Source: Nomia melanderi (lineage: Eukaryota > Arthropoda > Insecta > Hymenoptera > Halictidae). From it: DNA of 64,000 bases. The notes under the pieces were generated by a model. It was not told the origin of the DNA, ran no database searches, and was given only the letters and a program-made list of their open reading frames with translations. Shown here one piece after another: positions 12,519-25,559 of this stretch. Position numbers and translations under genes: made by a program. The stretch's first letter is position 1. Each line of letters opens with the position of its first letter. The stretch lies in assembly GCF_051020985.1 (NCBI RefSeq), contig NC_135003.1, forward strand, positions 7,185,501 to 7,249,500. The letters are read 5' to 3'.

Positions 12519-15500
12519 GGAATGAAGAATCCCAGGCGCGTTGTTTCTAGGCGCGAAGCGGCTGGAGCCTTATATAGTTTTCAGAACGTCTTTGTCTTCG
12601 GATGTATAGGCATGTTTGTGGAATATATACGATAAAATGTTGAAAAGTTACTATGAAATGCTTGATAAGATCGACAAGATGTAGTCGTGCGATTGGATCG
12701 CGGGTGCTGATACAGTAGTAGTGTTAATTTGCTATGGCAGGATCGGAAACCTGTTGTTTCTGTTCCTGAAGCAGCTTAATTAGCTCCATTGTGTAATTAT
12801 TAGTATTCCACACAGTGGAATTAGTCTGCAAAATAACGGCATCAAGAATTATTATTAGAAAACTTTAATATGAACTCTGCTACTCAGGTTTGTTTAATGT
12901 TCTCTTCTTTGTACCTTTGAATTTGAATGAAATACAGGAAAATGTTTTACAAGTGCATCGTGCAGTTAATTAATTACCTGCAATTAAGCTAACAAATTGC
13001 AGTTTTCAAAATATTCAAACATGATAGAGACTATTACGAATGTACTGTTGCACGACTATCACATTTGCAAGCTGCCTCGTGTAGTTTGCAAACTATTTTA
13101 CGTAACAAAAAGTTGAAAATAATTTCCGCATGAGAAGAACGTGAATAATGTGAATTCCTCTCTTTGCACGCGGGCATTACATTACATTAAGCATATTTCC
13201 TTCATTTCATAAACGTAAGATATATGAACGGGAGGCGCAGATGCACAAGGATTAAGTTAAATAAACTGTCCTTAAATTAAGCTCGCGATCTACCGGCGAG
13301 CGATAACTTAATTACGCTGTAAATTGTTTCGAAAAAGCAAGTCAATAATAGCAAACAATAGAGACTTCCTATTGTGAAGAGAATATTTAATTGCTGGAAT
13401 AAAGAAATTTTGTAAACGAAGGGATATCACAATGGAATCATAAAAACTGTTGTAAAATTCCATTCTTTCCTCCAGGTATTCAAGCTTCCACCGAAACGTC
13501 CACTGGAATCTCTGATTTATATCAGATACATATCTGGCCGACTGTTCGCAAGAAATGATTTGCATTGGCTAACATATAAATTATTACGAATATTTCCTCG
13601 TTCTGATTCACAGAATTCCTCTGCGAAACCGTCAACGTTGACCGTTCATTCTGCACGTTTGAAACGTAATTTATGTTACAAATAATCACGCGACACAAAC
13701 ATTTCGAATGTCTCGCAAGAACGAACAAATTTAAGACATTACTTAACTAGTCCTCTCAATTTTGTCGAATATCTCAATTTTTACCATAATTATTCCCATT
13801 GTAGATACACATGACCTTTAACACGACACTTAAAAATTAATCGGATTACAAAATAGTTACTTTCCACGAAAATTCAAATAGAAGGAACAAAAGCGATCGG
13901 TTCTACAAGCTTATTCAAATTCTTACAAATATCCCCTGATCCCGTGATGTTTCTTAGTGCCCGAAGGCATTGTAGTATAAAGCAAGACAAATCGTCGATC
14001 ATTTAAGGCCACGGCTGCTCCTTCAGCCTGGAATAGTATTCCCGGTATGCGACATGAGACCAAAGAGAAAAGAAACCAGCAAAGCGAACTCCTGGCTGGG
14101 ATGCGTCACGACGTGCTCAGGACAGTACTTGTAAGGACGGATGAGCCAGCGATTGATCAATCTATTACATGGGTCGAGCGCAATCGCTCCTCTTTCGAGC
14201 TGGCTCCGTATGGATTCAGGTTCACTTGACAGTGCGACGATGAAACAAACCGGGTTCTTAGGTCCCTGGATCCTTCGTTAGCTAGGCAAAACTACCTTGT
14301 CCGGTGTATCTGCTCTGGAAATTGCTTCCGAAGATTCCAGGACAGCACCTTTTGCAAAGGAAGATCTTCGTTTGCTATTCACATTAGAAATCGTGATGTG
14401 CAACACTTTGTGACAGTTCCGATGATGATGCCTTTAACGAATTGTCACGCGTTTACATAAATAGGCAACCGCATCCTTGCCGAGATAGGTACGCAACGAT
14501 TCAAATAATTTACATCCCTTCATGGGACCCTTGAATTAGGTTTGCAGCCAATCAAGCAGAGAAGGCAGCCAGCAACTGAACTCAAAGAAGCTATTCGACC
14601 CTGTAACTTTATTCAGTGCAATTGCAAAATGCGTTATCGACCTTCGGTATGCTTTACCACTTTTCGATTAATATATGCATTCTGAGATAGCGGGATGAGG
14701 TACCTTAAACCGTAAGGAACTTTTTCAGGAAACGATGATCCAGTTGACTTAGGTAAATTTAATGAGAAGGATTTTGTAGGGAAAATTTAGAAATTTAGAA
14801 AAAGAATTTTCTATGAGATATTTATATTATAATAATTCTACTTAGACATTCAAGGTGTTAAAAATCAATTTTTATTGTATATGAGGTCAACTGATGAAGT
14901 AGTCATTAGGGAAATGGCCGAATACGTTACAAAATTCCTCGACGAGTCGCTGACCTCGAGGACCCACTTGAGTTGAACGTTGTTTTTTACTTTTCCAGAA
15001 AAAGGATTCCAGCATTTGGCAAAACAACCTCGCATCTTGTACCTTTTACACGAGATTTCAAAAAAAAAATAGTGGCGTCAGTGACCGTCGAGCCGATCAG
15101 ATGATACACATACCGTTATATCCGTGTATGTATTTCCAGGATCGGACATCATTTCGGCTAGTTTACAGCCGATTTTTCGGTCAAAATTGTTTTTCCAGGT
15201 TAACGCGGGGCGTATTATCGTTCTCGGATCGCTTGTAACTTCGTATCATTACATTTTATCTCGCTCGCGGTGCCGTTACTTCGGGTAAATAGTAATCTTA
15301 TGAATCAACAGCTACACATCTGCATTAGCGTATCACTGCCTTCGCCTCGGTGACTCGTTTCGAGCGAATTCATTTAGTAGCTGCCGCGACGTGATTAACA
15401 TTTAGCCAATTGCCTAGAAGAAACTATAAATATAACCAATTTCATTAATTTTAATTAAACTTATTTAACTGCTACATTTCACAGCAGTAATGCTACTGAC

Positions 15501-16196
15501 TCCGATTAGACTGTATCCTTTGAATATGAAAGAAATAATAAATTATTCCTTAAATTAAATAAAGGAATTAAGTACTCCACTGCTATATAATTTTGCTGCT
15601 AAACAAATGACTGGTAGTCAACCTGATAACAGATTTGATTGGAAATTGTGTTTTACAAATGCAAGAAATATATTAATCAAATTGCATATTCCTCGGTCTC
15701 CGGAAAAAAGTTCCTCGTGTGACGAATGTTTCCAAAACCGAAGAAATTTATAGCGTGATGATCATTACGACCACGCGAACACGGTTCCGGAGGTGTGCTT
15801 CGGATGATCGCGGCGGCGATACATTCTTTTCCAGCGACGCCGAATGCGTAATGACTTCGTATTCGCCGCGAGTCCCGAGGTTACGTCTCACGACCCGGAT
15901 GAGATTTTATTTATGAAGCCCGATTTCCGAGCGGCGAACATCGCGTCGCGGGAATTTCGTCTATTGGCGCGTATTCCAGCTTTGTCTAGACCAGCGGTTC
16001 TTATTTAACACTGGAAGAATTTCCGAAATCGTCAAGATGACGAACTTCAGTTTCCTTATTTCTCAATTATTGATATCTAGAAAGTGTTAAATATCCGAAA
16101 TGATTTTGAAAATAAATAGTTTCACTATTGCTACAATCTTTATAAGGATTATATATTAGTCATATTAATCATATTAAATGCTTGGTAGTTCTAACG
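12519..16196. other. intergenic, no gene supported
   Basis: No coding signal. Contains the structured 64-nt segment at 14143-14206 (listed separately), a small palindrome ATTCCACacaGTGGAAT at about 12806-12822 and CpG-richer patches at about 14050-14430 and 15700-15990. Confidence 0.5.
14143..14206. other. 64-nt segment able to form a three-stem branched fold
   Basis: Outer stem GAGCCAGC (14143-14150) pairs with GCTGGCTC (14199-14206). Inside are two small hairpins, GATTG-AT-CAATC (14151-14162) and GAGCG-CAAT-CGCTC (14176-14189). It is smaller than a tRNA and lacks A and B boxes, so it is not called an RNA gene. Confidence 0.4.
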
Positions 16197-16425
16197 CTAA
16201 CACGGTGACTGCAACGAAAACTTTGTGTATTTTGTATAATGTTACAAAAACAAATGGTATTAGAATCAATTATTAATGATTTGGTATCATGGTTCTTAAG
16301 TGACATTATAGTCTAGTTACTTAAGTTATGAAATACTTCTATTCGACAGTTTTCTTATTGTAATTATTTTCAAGGAATTTGGAAGCTCCAGTCATCGGTT
16401 ATCACTGTGGTAGTCAACGTGTTAA
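16197..16425 (-). mobile_element. TTAA-flanked element, family 2 (copy H)
   Basis: Read on the minus strand it begins TTAACACGTTGACTACC and ends near CGTTGCAGTCACCGTGTTAG, giving imperfect terminal inverted repeats. The internal text matches the copy at 6634. Its TTAA at 16422-16425 is also the start of the family-1 element that follows. Confidence 0.65.
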
Positions 16426-16718
16426 CTCCTTTTATATCGTAGAATCAGATTCGCGATGAAAATTTTTAACCGAATTCGACCAATCTAAACCTTATCTATT
16501 TATTCTTTATATAAATGAAATATGTATCACTTATATGAGATACTAACAATTTATGAAATTTTCGAGAGAACAAGTGGAAACTATATTTTTTATTAATCTT
16601 TTAAAGAAGGTCCATTTGGGAATGATGGTACATGCAATTTAATATAATTTGTACTAATAATTACATTACTTGGTATAGAAGAGGTCCCTAAATGGGGTCA
16701 CAGAAGGAAATGAGTTAA
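16422..16718. mobile_element. piggyBac-like MITE, family 1 (copy C)
   Basis: Left end TTAACTCCTTTTATATCG; right end, read inverted, TTAACTCATTTCC. The internal phrase 'cagattcgcgatgaaaatttt' matches copies at 19590 and 24450. 297 bp. Confidence 0.6.
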
Positions 16719-19589
16719 TCAATTTTGAGTTCCTAGAATTGCTGGATAACAGTTTAAGAACCACTGGTCTAGGCGTCTAGAAGTTCCGTCCTTTCGATCC
16801 GATTGAAATTCGCGGATTTTCGGTGATCCGAGAAAGCGGATTTGTCTGAGGAGGACGTAGGAAAGATATTCCGGAATGCCGATTGCGAGACATTTTATAT
16901 CGTAGATGAATCCCGAACGGGATTTCCTGCTATTTTCGACTCGTCCTTTCTTGGAAAACACTATTTGGATTTAGTTTCAAAGGGATGGAATTTATTTTCT
17001 ATTTCGAAACATTTTTATTATGTTGAAATTCTTATTAAAACGTTATTAAAATGTTATTAAAATATTATTAAAGTGTTATTAAAATGTTTTTAAACCATTT
17101 AGTATTTATAAAATACTACTAGCGTCTATTGTTTTAATTGAAAAGCTCGAGCAAGGTTTTAATTATTCCATGTCATAACATTTTTAACAAATTTTACGAT
17201 TATGACAGTTGCATTAAAACGGTGAAAGCGACGTCGTGTTTTAAACATAAAATAAAACATCGTGTTTACGGAGTCCTTTTTACTTCGGATGAACATGAAA
17301 ATTATATTTGTGTGGTATTTATTGATATAAACTTCAAAATTTTCCATGACCACAAGCAATATGTTTTATCAAACGACGTGATAAAATGCGAATTCACTGA
17401 TGAAAAAGTAGCGTGAACGGTATAATACAGTATAATGGGTAGATATTAATGCAATGGGTATTGGAGTATAAAAGATAATGAGTATTCGATCGTTCTATTT
17501 CACGAGTCGTTATTGGAGAAACACTATTTTGCAAATGTTTGTAAGCAAATGTTTTCTTTAATTCACTTTACCATACTCCTGCGTATTTTAAGTAATTAAA
17601 ATCTGAAGATAAAGAACTTGCAAAAATTCTTTAGAATTGAAATTTTAATACATACTTTCAATAAATAAACAAGGATCATACTGTCGGAGTTTGTAATGAT
17701 TTTCAAGTTAAAAAAAAGCAGCAGTTCTTGAAACTTCATTAATGCACTTAATATTGACATTTACATTTTTCAATGAACTTGAAAATTCTGCAAGATTTCG
17801 AACCTTGTAAAATCAAGAAAGAGCAGGTGGGAATATTCTTCGATGTTAAAATCATTAAATTCGGTGAAAACTGCAGCCAGATACTTTTCAAAGCGAAGAA
17901 GTTTCCAGAACAGATCACGACCGATGGATAAGAAGAAAGTTTCGCAACAGATATGTATTTTGCTGAAACTTTTCCTACTTAGAACGATTAATCATTCTTA
18001 CTTCACTTAAGGCTTAATATAAAAACTGTGATAATGTTTAAGAATTTCAACGATACACCTTCCAATATCTAAATTATATCAAATTCATTATTTCGTAATT
18101 TCTTTTTTATTGTCTACAAAAATCTTCGTTACTGTTTATTACTTCTTCCAGTAAACCTAATATTAATGAATTTTGGCGTGCTGTCGAATCGCGCGAGATA
18201 CGTACGTAACTGAATTTCGTACCGGAAAACATACTCTTACTAGCCGTGGTGATATGCCGTACACGTTTGACCCCCGTGCGTGAATTTTTAACAAACTTAA
18301 GCAGATTCCCCGATTCGCCACATGTGCGTCCACAGGAACGTGGTTTATTGACCCCAGAGTTACTACAGACCACTGAACCTGCTGCCAGTTCTTCTGTAGC
18401 TGGTCTACGTGGTCAACCCAAATTCTGCTATCGAAATGTCAATGTCGAGGCAACCTGTTGCCTGTCGAAACGTCGATGTACGAACGTTGTCGATGCAATA
18501 CGATTTCTCTTTGAACACGTTCATAGAAAATATTGACGTTGCGAACAAAATGTTGTTCCTTTCATTAGTAGACGCTAGTCTTTAAAAGTATACAAACATT
18601 TTAGTACCCTACTTATGTAATTGTAATTAGACTGGGTTTTTATCTAAGTTTGCGTTATTACGGAATAATCGATCAAAAAGGAATTTCTTTTAATAGTTCG
18701 CAGTTTTGTCTCAAAATTTTTAAGAATTATTTAACTGAACAATTAAGTAGTTGATTCGGCACCGCTTCCTAATCTCCAATTATGCAGAAGAAATTATCTC
18801 TTCATTGTAATTTTCATTTTTAATGAAAACTATTAGTAACTGAATACTGAAATTATAACAACTGTAACGTGCAATTTATTTCCAAATTGAAAAACAATTA
18901 AATTCAATTTAAAATAAGATCTACTAAGTACCAACAACCAAACGAAGCAATTACTGTTATCCATCTTCAGGTCACAGAGATTCGAAATCCAACGCGGCGC
19001 GTAAAGATTCTCGAGGCATCGATTACAGATCTCCCGATTTACAAACTCAAACGGAATTTCGGGTCAAGGGTGTGCACCGTTAACGTCCATTCAGGAAACA
19101 ATCGATAGGATCGGCGCGAAAAGAAAAAGGCGGACTCACGACGGGCAGGGATGAGACGAGGCGGTAACACAAGTGAATCCGCTGTAGAAAGCGGAAGCTG
19201 TCGTAACACGGTCATTACCGACAATTAACTCGCACACACTTAACGCGAGTATTATTCAATATCACGCCGAAAACCCGGCCAGAGGCATCGAACGGCTGTT
19301 TTGCGAAGTGACCAGTAACCCCGATACGGACAGGCCAATAGGAGTAAGACTTTCGCTTCCACTGCAGGCACAGTTGCCAAACATCTTCCGGAATTCTTCA
19401 CGGTGACTCCGGATAATTAACCTTTTCCCCTAGGACCTTTAACGACCTCGATACCGTGGCTCGGAGACCCGTCCATTCCCTTCGTTTCATGAACCGAAAC
19501 AAGCACTCCTTTATCTTACACGTTAGGCCAAGCCGATTTGGCGCTTACTTGTACTGTACGGACTGCCTTTACTTTTAAGAAATCAAATA
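16719..19589. other. intergenic, no gene supported
   Basis: Mostly AT-rich. Short open frames at 16842-17416 and 18246-18536 show no motif. A hairpin-forming and partly repeated CpG-richer stretch (gaaaYgtcRatgt at about 18434 and 18468) is seen. Otherwise nothing. Confidence 0.5.
17031..17096. repeat. 11-bp tandem repeat, six units
   Basis: Consensus GTTATTAAAAT repeated head to tail six times with 0-4 changes per unit. Confidence 0.85.
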
Positions 19590-19773
19590 TCAACCCCTTT
19601 GTCCCCTGTAATATCGAGTCAGACTCATGATGAAAATTTTCAACCGAATCCCTCAAATCTAAATGTTATTCATTTATTTTTGCTATAATTCTTTTCTGTT
19701 TCATCTGAATTATTAACGATAAAGTAGGTGTATCAAGTACAGTTGTGAAAGAAATCGTAGCATAAGGGGTTAA
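19590..19773. mobile_element. piggyBac-like MITE, family 1 (copy B)
   Basis: TCAACCCCTTTGTCC at the left (first base pair of TTAA mutated) and AAGGGGTTAA at the right. Internal 'cagactcatgatgaaaatttt' and 'attaacgataaagtaggtgtatc' match copy A at 24450. 184 bp. Confidence 0.7.
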
Positions 19774-19784
19774 TAGTAATAGTA

Positions 19785-19818
19785 CTAATGATGATGATAA
19801 TGATGATGATGATGATAA
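19785..19818. repeat. (GAT)n microsatellite, left part
   Basis: GATGATGATAATGATGATGATGAT-type triplets, interrupted by the LTR insertion that follows; the array resumes at 20065. Confidence 0.85.
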
Positions 19819-20064
19819 TGTAGACGGTTCGCCCTTTTCCTTGTCGATGCTTGGGGGCCTGAGAGATAGTCCAGGCTCATTAAGAAATTTATGACCAAGG
19901 GGACCAGCATGACCTGGGTCACGTACGCCCTCGACTGAAGAGTTTTCCTTTTTGGAAAAGCAGTTGAGGAAAATAGTTAGTCGCCGTTCCTCGTTAGAGC
20001 CACATCGCGTAATAAATATATTTTACCTGACTACGGACTTAGTTTTTATTTTAGTAGCCCTACA
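19819..20064. mobile_element. solo LTR, 246 bp, with 4-bp target duplication ATAA
   Basis: Starts TGTAGACGGTTC and ends TAGCCCTACA (inverted TGTAG/CTACA). ATAA is present at 19815-19818 and at 20065-20068. A polyadenylation signal AATAAA sits at 20011-20016, in the expected 3' half. It lies inside a GAT/ATA microsatellite. It is not obviously related to the LTR at 4531. Confidence 0.75.
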
Positions 20065-20100
20065 ATAATGATGATGATAATAATAATAATAATAAAATAT
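20065..20100. repeat. (ATG/ATA)n microsatellite, right part
   Basis: ATAATGATGATGATAATAATAATAATAATA; the continuation of the array split by the LTR. Confidence 0.85.
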
Positions 20101-20118
20101 TAATAATGAGTTATTATA

Positions 20119-20342
20119 TGAACCTTTTGCATTCCATAGTTTTTCACTAGAAACATTTAACATTTTCTTATAAGACATATATGATACTTTTTTTAATTAA
20201 CTTAACATTAATTCCACATAAATTAATTAAGCACATAAATTAAATATTGATGCATTATACACAGTTTAACATTACATATTATACTCTAAAATTTTACTGT
20301 ATCAAATCAAGTAGCGATTCGCAATCGAGTGCAAAGGGTTAA
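20119..20342. mobile_element. piggyBac-like MITE, family 1-related (copy D)
   Basis: The right end, read inverted, is TTAACCCTTTGCACTCGATTG; the left end is the degenerate tgaaccttttgcattcc. Shares the TTAACCCNTTTGCA end type with 25560. The left border is uncertain. Confidence 0.5.
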
Positions 20343-23300
20343 ATAAATATAAATCCAGACTTAACTCAAATGACACACCAGCACGACCTTCAGTTAGAAA
20401 ACAAAGTTATCGCCAATTTTCATTCGAATCCATTTTACCATTATTTTTCCTCTTTTTATTGTCTTTTTATTGCCCTTTTCTAGCCTCCTTCACTTCCTAT
20501 CCTTTCTTTCTCGCGTGGAACTCGAACGATCGTATTTTTTGCGCAGAATCGCTCGTCATTGGCATTTACATAAATTCTTCGTACGCGCTGTCGCTCGAAC
20601 ATTTTAGACAGCCTGTGCCACTGGATTTTGAATATTATCAGTGGATAGGAGATTTTTATAGAATTTAGAAGTTTGCAAGATTTTCCTTGAGTACTTGTTA
20701 TTAATCATTGACACACCCTTTTTAAGGTGAATTTCAGTTGATCACGAATGAGGTGAAGAATTGATTGAGGTTTTATTAAAGTTTGTATTTTATAGCATCG
20801 ATGAAATTTGGTATAGTTTCTCTTTCTTTTTGTCAGTAATGATCGACACGGCGATTGTTGGAATGATATAGGCGTTCAAACTGTATCGGTACAAATGTAG
20901 AATCATATGAAAAATGTTTTAAGTTGTTTACTTGTTGATGAGACTTGTTAGATCGTAGAATAATATGTTACAGGATTGAACCAATCGGAAGTCGTGACTT
21001 ACAATCAGCTAACAATCCTCCGTTCATGCGAGTGTAGAAGAACGACGTGTATCGGATAAAATGTGGGTACAACTGACAGGGACATCAGCCTTTAATAAAA
21101 CTTTACTACCCTACGCGAAATGGAAAACGCGTGGCAAACAGAGAAATGAAAATACGAAATAACCTGAAATTGGAGCCGTGATACATTTGAAAAAATATAA
21201 AAATGTTTTATGGAAGATATAGGCATTAAAAGTATCATCAACGACAATATTTAAAAAAGAGAATGAAAGTAATACGCTTTAGTAGTGCATAAAAATGTCG
21301 AAAGAGGCAGCACTGTATAGTCTATTTTACTGTGAGAAATACAATAAAATTTTATCAAATTTAAACGTTACTTTCTACCGATTCACTTTTCCACGGAGAA
21401 AAGAAGATTTTACTAGCTGTTGACTATTAGAAATTTGTCTAAAGAAATTCGAAGTTACGTAAACGTAGCGATAACAAATGTTCGACAACTTTTGCACACG
21501 ATGATCAACTCTTTCTCTACCTTACATACATACATTAATTTAAAAGATATCTACTGGAAGATATGCAATTACTTACAATCCATCAGAATATGTTGCATAA
21601 TTCTTATACAACAAATCTTTGGTTATCACACAAAATCCCTCTCTTCATTCACCATAAATAATTAATATTGAGACCATTACTACCATAAGTAATTGTTATG
21701 TACATATCTATTACGAAACTTTGTGATAGGAATGTTTCTAAGCTTGCAAACTGGTTAAGAGAGAAACAAAAAAAAAACGTTCGATCAATTTTCTTAATGA
21801 AGATGAGAAGTAAATAAAGGAAAATTTCATTCTTACTGACAAGGAGTGCAACGGAATATAAAAGGAATTTTTTTCATCGAACACGTCGTTGGTAAAACCG
21901 GAGTGTAAAGGAGGTAGCAATAATGTTGATGCAAGACACATGTTGCCTGCTTCTTGGTATTTCTTCGTGGTCATGCCATTTTTCGACTTTCGCGACCAAT
22001 CGAATCGGAATGTACGGAATGCCGGGAATGCGTCACTATCAGAGTAACGAAACCGCCAGACGTAACACGTCGGATGATTACAGCACGTACGAGTTATGGG
22101 TACTGTGCTCCACGAGACGTTATAAATCCTGTTGAAAGCATAATGAATTCGCGGACATGGCTCGGCATGGAGAATTTTAAATTGATCAGATTGGGAAACG
22201 GATGTTTCTTTCTCCTTCTCTTTCTCTTCCGTAAAATATTGTACAAGTAACACCGCTAATGTAAGCCTAAAAGGTCCACAATGTATTTAGTAATGGAGAT
22301 TTTAAAAGAAGTGAGTACTTACTACGAACATGAAATAGATAAAAATATATTTCGAGTAACAATTTATTCAGAATTATTGATCAATCATTTTGTGTCTAAT
22401 CGAAATTTGTAGTAATCATTAAAAATTGATAATAATCATTTAAAACGAGGAGACGTTTATAGAAAATTAGGACGTGCATCAGGGAAACATTGGAATTTCT
22501 CATTCGACATTAAATTGATCATCCTTGATAATGCACTTAATTAATTCTTTAAGTAACGTACTTTTATGTTCAATTTGATGTAAGTAACTATTTATTCACT
22601 TTTTAATTTTATACCGAAAATAGAATTGTTTATTGATAACAAGTTATCAATTTATAAATGCCTTTTCTGTCACTCTATAATTAAATACAATTAACCAACA
22701 ATACACTTTTGTTAAACCTAAAAGTTCATACGTATAAGGTTCTGATGTATTCACCTTTATGTATTTACCTTAATTTTGAAATGGCCGCCGCGTACACAAG
22801 ACTTAACGGACGTTCAAACCGTAAATGCACCGGAATATTCAATTAAAATTTAAAGTTCGTTTTCAAACGGAGCCGGTGGCGGTTATTTAACCATGAATGT
22901 CTTAATAGTAGGCTCACGAGCTACATGGAATTAAACTTCACCCGGATGAGGTTAACTCGCCGAGACGTCTCTCAGATGCATCGCAGGGTAACACGTGTTC
23001 GGCATATCAAAGGGACGAATATAGGGTGTTCCGTAATGTGTATGTTAGCGATATTCCGACATGGCAGCCTAATCGATACTATAATACGATATAATAAATG
23101 GAATACATGTTAAACGTGAACTAATTCATTTTACTCCCGAATCAAATTTAATTTATAAGTAACATTAAACTGTTTCACGAGCTCTATTTGCGTTGGTGTT
23201 TGATTCTCGTGTAGCAGATGTTGCAATTCCACGTCGTAAAGCTTCTCTTGTACCAAATATCGTCATTCAAGTCGATGTTTCCTTTCCTAGATCGCTGACA

Positions 23301-24449
23301 CCATTGTTTACGTATTTCATTCGTCTCTCCTTTTTTATTATCCTTCATTATTCCCCCGTTGTTACTTCGCCCGATTTTAGACGTGATATATCAACTGCAT
23401 ATGCACACAATATTCAGAATCGAGTAAACAAGTGCACCTTCGTTTTCCAATTAATTGATAACCAAGAAGATGAAAATATTGTAAATGAAAACATATATTA
23501 CAAAATTTTAGAAATTTTAATAAATTGTATATCATTACATAATATTGCATAAAACGAACTGGTCGAATAAATCAGAATTTTTATTTCCATATTTATCCTT
23601 GTCCAAAATCAACATTAGAATTATCGAGCGTTTAACATGATTAATATATAATCCTTATAAAAATTCTAATAATAGACTTTATCGGTTTCTTCAATGTTTC
23701 TTATTTCGGTTTCTTAATTTCTTATCGATGTTTAACACGTTTGAGATATTAATAATTACGAAATAAGAAAACTGAAACCCGTGATTCTGATAAGTAGTTC
23801 TAGTGTTAAGTATCTTCACCTAAAAGTTAAATTTTCTAAATCGATGACAATTTTCAGGGTCGCCCAGTATAACGGTGATCCGATATTCCATTCCGAAATG
23901 GACTCGCATTTTTCCGTCCGCCGCGTCGGACGATAATAATAAACTCACCTGATTATGGTAACAACAAATCACGGTCGTGACGCGCGTTCTGCGCTCGGTC
24001 TTGCCTAAAGTCGTTCTAGACGGGTTCTCTTTTCGTCCTTCCTTTCAAGAACATCGCCATGTAGGGTGAAAGTCAGTGAACTGTTCCCTCGCGCGGGATG
24101 GCACCGTGAAATTGTTAGAGTCGGCCTTGTTGTCTCCGGCGTTTCTGCGAAATCTTAATTAGTTCTGACCAGTAATCTTGATGTGGTGTCCGTCAAAGTA
24201 GCTCTTAATGACGCGCGAACAATCATCTCGAACCGTTTGAAAGCTCAAACGTTCGAGTGACCTTTTTTTCGTAAACCGTAGGTCAGATTGCGTTCTGTGC
24301 TCAAAGGAGCACGATTATTCGCAGTATTTGCGCGTAGCATATTTGAATCACGGTTTTCCTTGCGAAATCGTGAAATTAAAAGTATACGTCTCGTTTCAGT
24401 TAGTTTTAAGTAGGAACTTAACTTGTAACATTGTATTTTATTAACATGA
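20343..24449. other. intergenic, no gene supported
   Basis: No coding signal despite a 171-codon minus frame at 21738-22253 (see rejected). CpG-richer patches lie at about 22770-23060 and 23870-24290. An 8-bp perfect hairpin, TTGATAAC-AA-GTTATCAA, is at 22633-22650. Nothing else is supportable. Confidence 0.5.
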
Positions 24450-24700
24450 TTAACCCCTTGACTTACAATGTCGTATCAGATTCGTGATGAAAATTTTCGA
24501 TTGATTTTAAGAAATATAAGTGTCATTAATTATTTTTAAATATAAATTAGATATTACTTTTCTATTATCAATAATTAACCTTTGGAAGAAACGTGAACAT
24601 GGATTAAGCATTAAAATTTGTTGTGTTCTTAATAAATCATTAACGATAAAATAGTTGTATCGATTATAGCTAAGAAATAAATCATAGGGAAAGGGGTTAA
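24450..24700. mobile_element. piggyBac-like MITE, family 1 (copy A, best preserved)
   Basis: TTAACCCCTTGAC at the left and AAAGGGGTTAA at the right, with TTAA duplicated at both borders and perfect CCCCTT/AAGGGG termini. 251 bp, no coding capacity. TTAA target sites with C-run ends are the signature of piggyBac-type transposition. Confidence 0.75.
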
Positions 24701-25559
24701 TAAAAATTAAAAATAATGGTAAAAGCTGAAGATAATTATATATAAAAAATATGATAGACAAATAGTTGTGTCATACTTTCTCACAAATGTGGTTTTTAGT
24801 AAAAATGAATTGGTTGTCCTCAACTTATTTCTTGATATAAAATCACATTATACTTGTAACATTGAATTACATATCACATTAAATCAGATGTAGAACGCAA
24901 ATTTATATCGCATCACATAAGATTTAGTTCAAATACTTTCGTAATTCTCATATTCATCGTTCGATCGACGCGTAACATGGCAGAAAGTTTTTCATTAAAC
25001 TGTTCGATAGAAATCGAAATGTATTTACTAGCTGGATTATCTTATCAGAACATCAATGACTAATGGTTACTTTCTAATGCTCCACTCGTTGCGGAAACAA
25101 GTGGTAGTACGAGTAATACCGATATAAAACATTGAACTTCACTGTTGGCACGCCATTACTACGTGTGTCGAAGAGCGGTGCGCAGCATTTTAATTTGTCG
25201 ATCTGCCGGTACGGCTCGTGTGCATCTTAATTCAGCTTTGGTCGATCCTTTTTACAGGTTGCTATTAAATACCGAACGAAAACAGTAGACATCGAATCAT
25301 CATCTGTAATCTTTCATACAAAATTTTTTGTTATCTTTGAATAAAAAAATATCTAATGGCAACAATAAATAATAAATACTGTAAAAGTGCAACAGACTTT
25401 TTTTACATAAAAATGAATTAAAGTGTCGAGAATTTATATTTTTTTGTTTGTCAACCTTTGTTTCCAAAAAATATGACCATGCAAATTTTGTGTATGCAAC
25501 ATTGTAAAATATTATGATACTTATTTTTCACGATTTCGTGAAAACAGCATGGAACTGTA
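24701..25559. other. intergenic, nothing recognisable
   Basis: AT-rich, with no open frame of interest on either strand and no repeat that I can pair. Confidence 0.5.

Noticed and set aside
21738..22253. 171-codon open frame on the minus strand, the longest in the left 39 kb
   Set aside because: Composition is mixed (KEKEKE, then CC/WR-rich, then poly-F/S), there is no recognisable domain, two plus-strand frames overlap it, and no sensible splice or promoter context was seen. Chance openness is the simpler reading.
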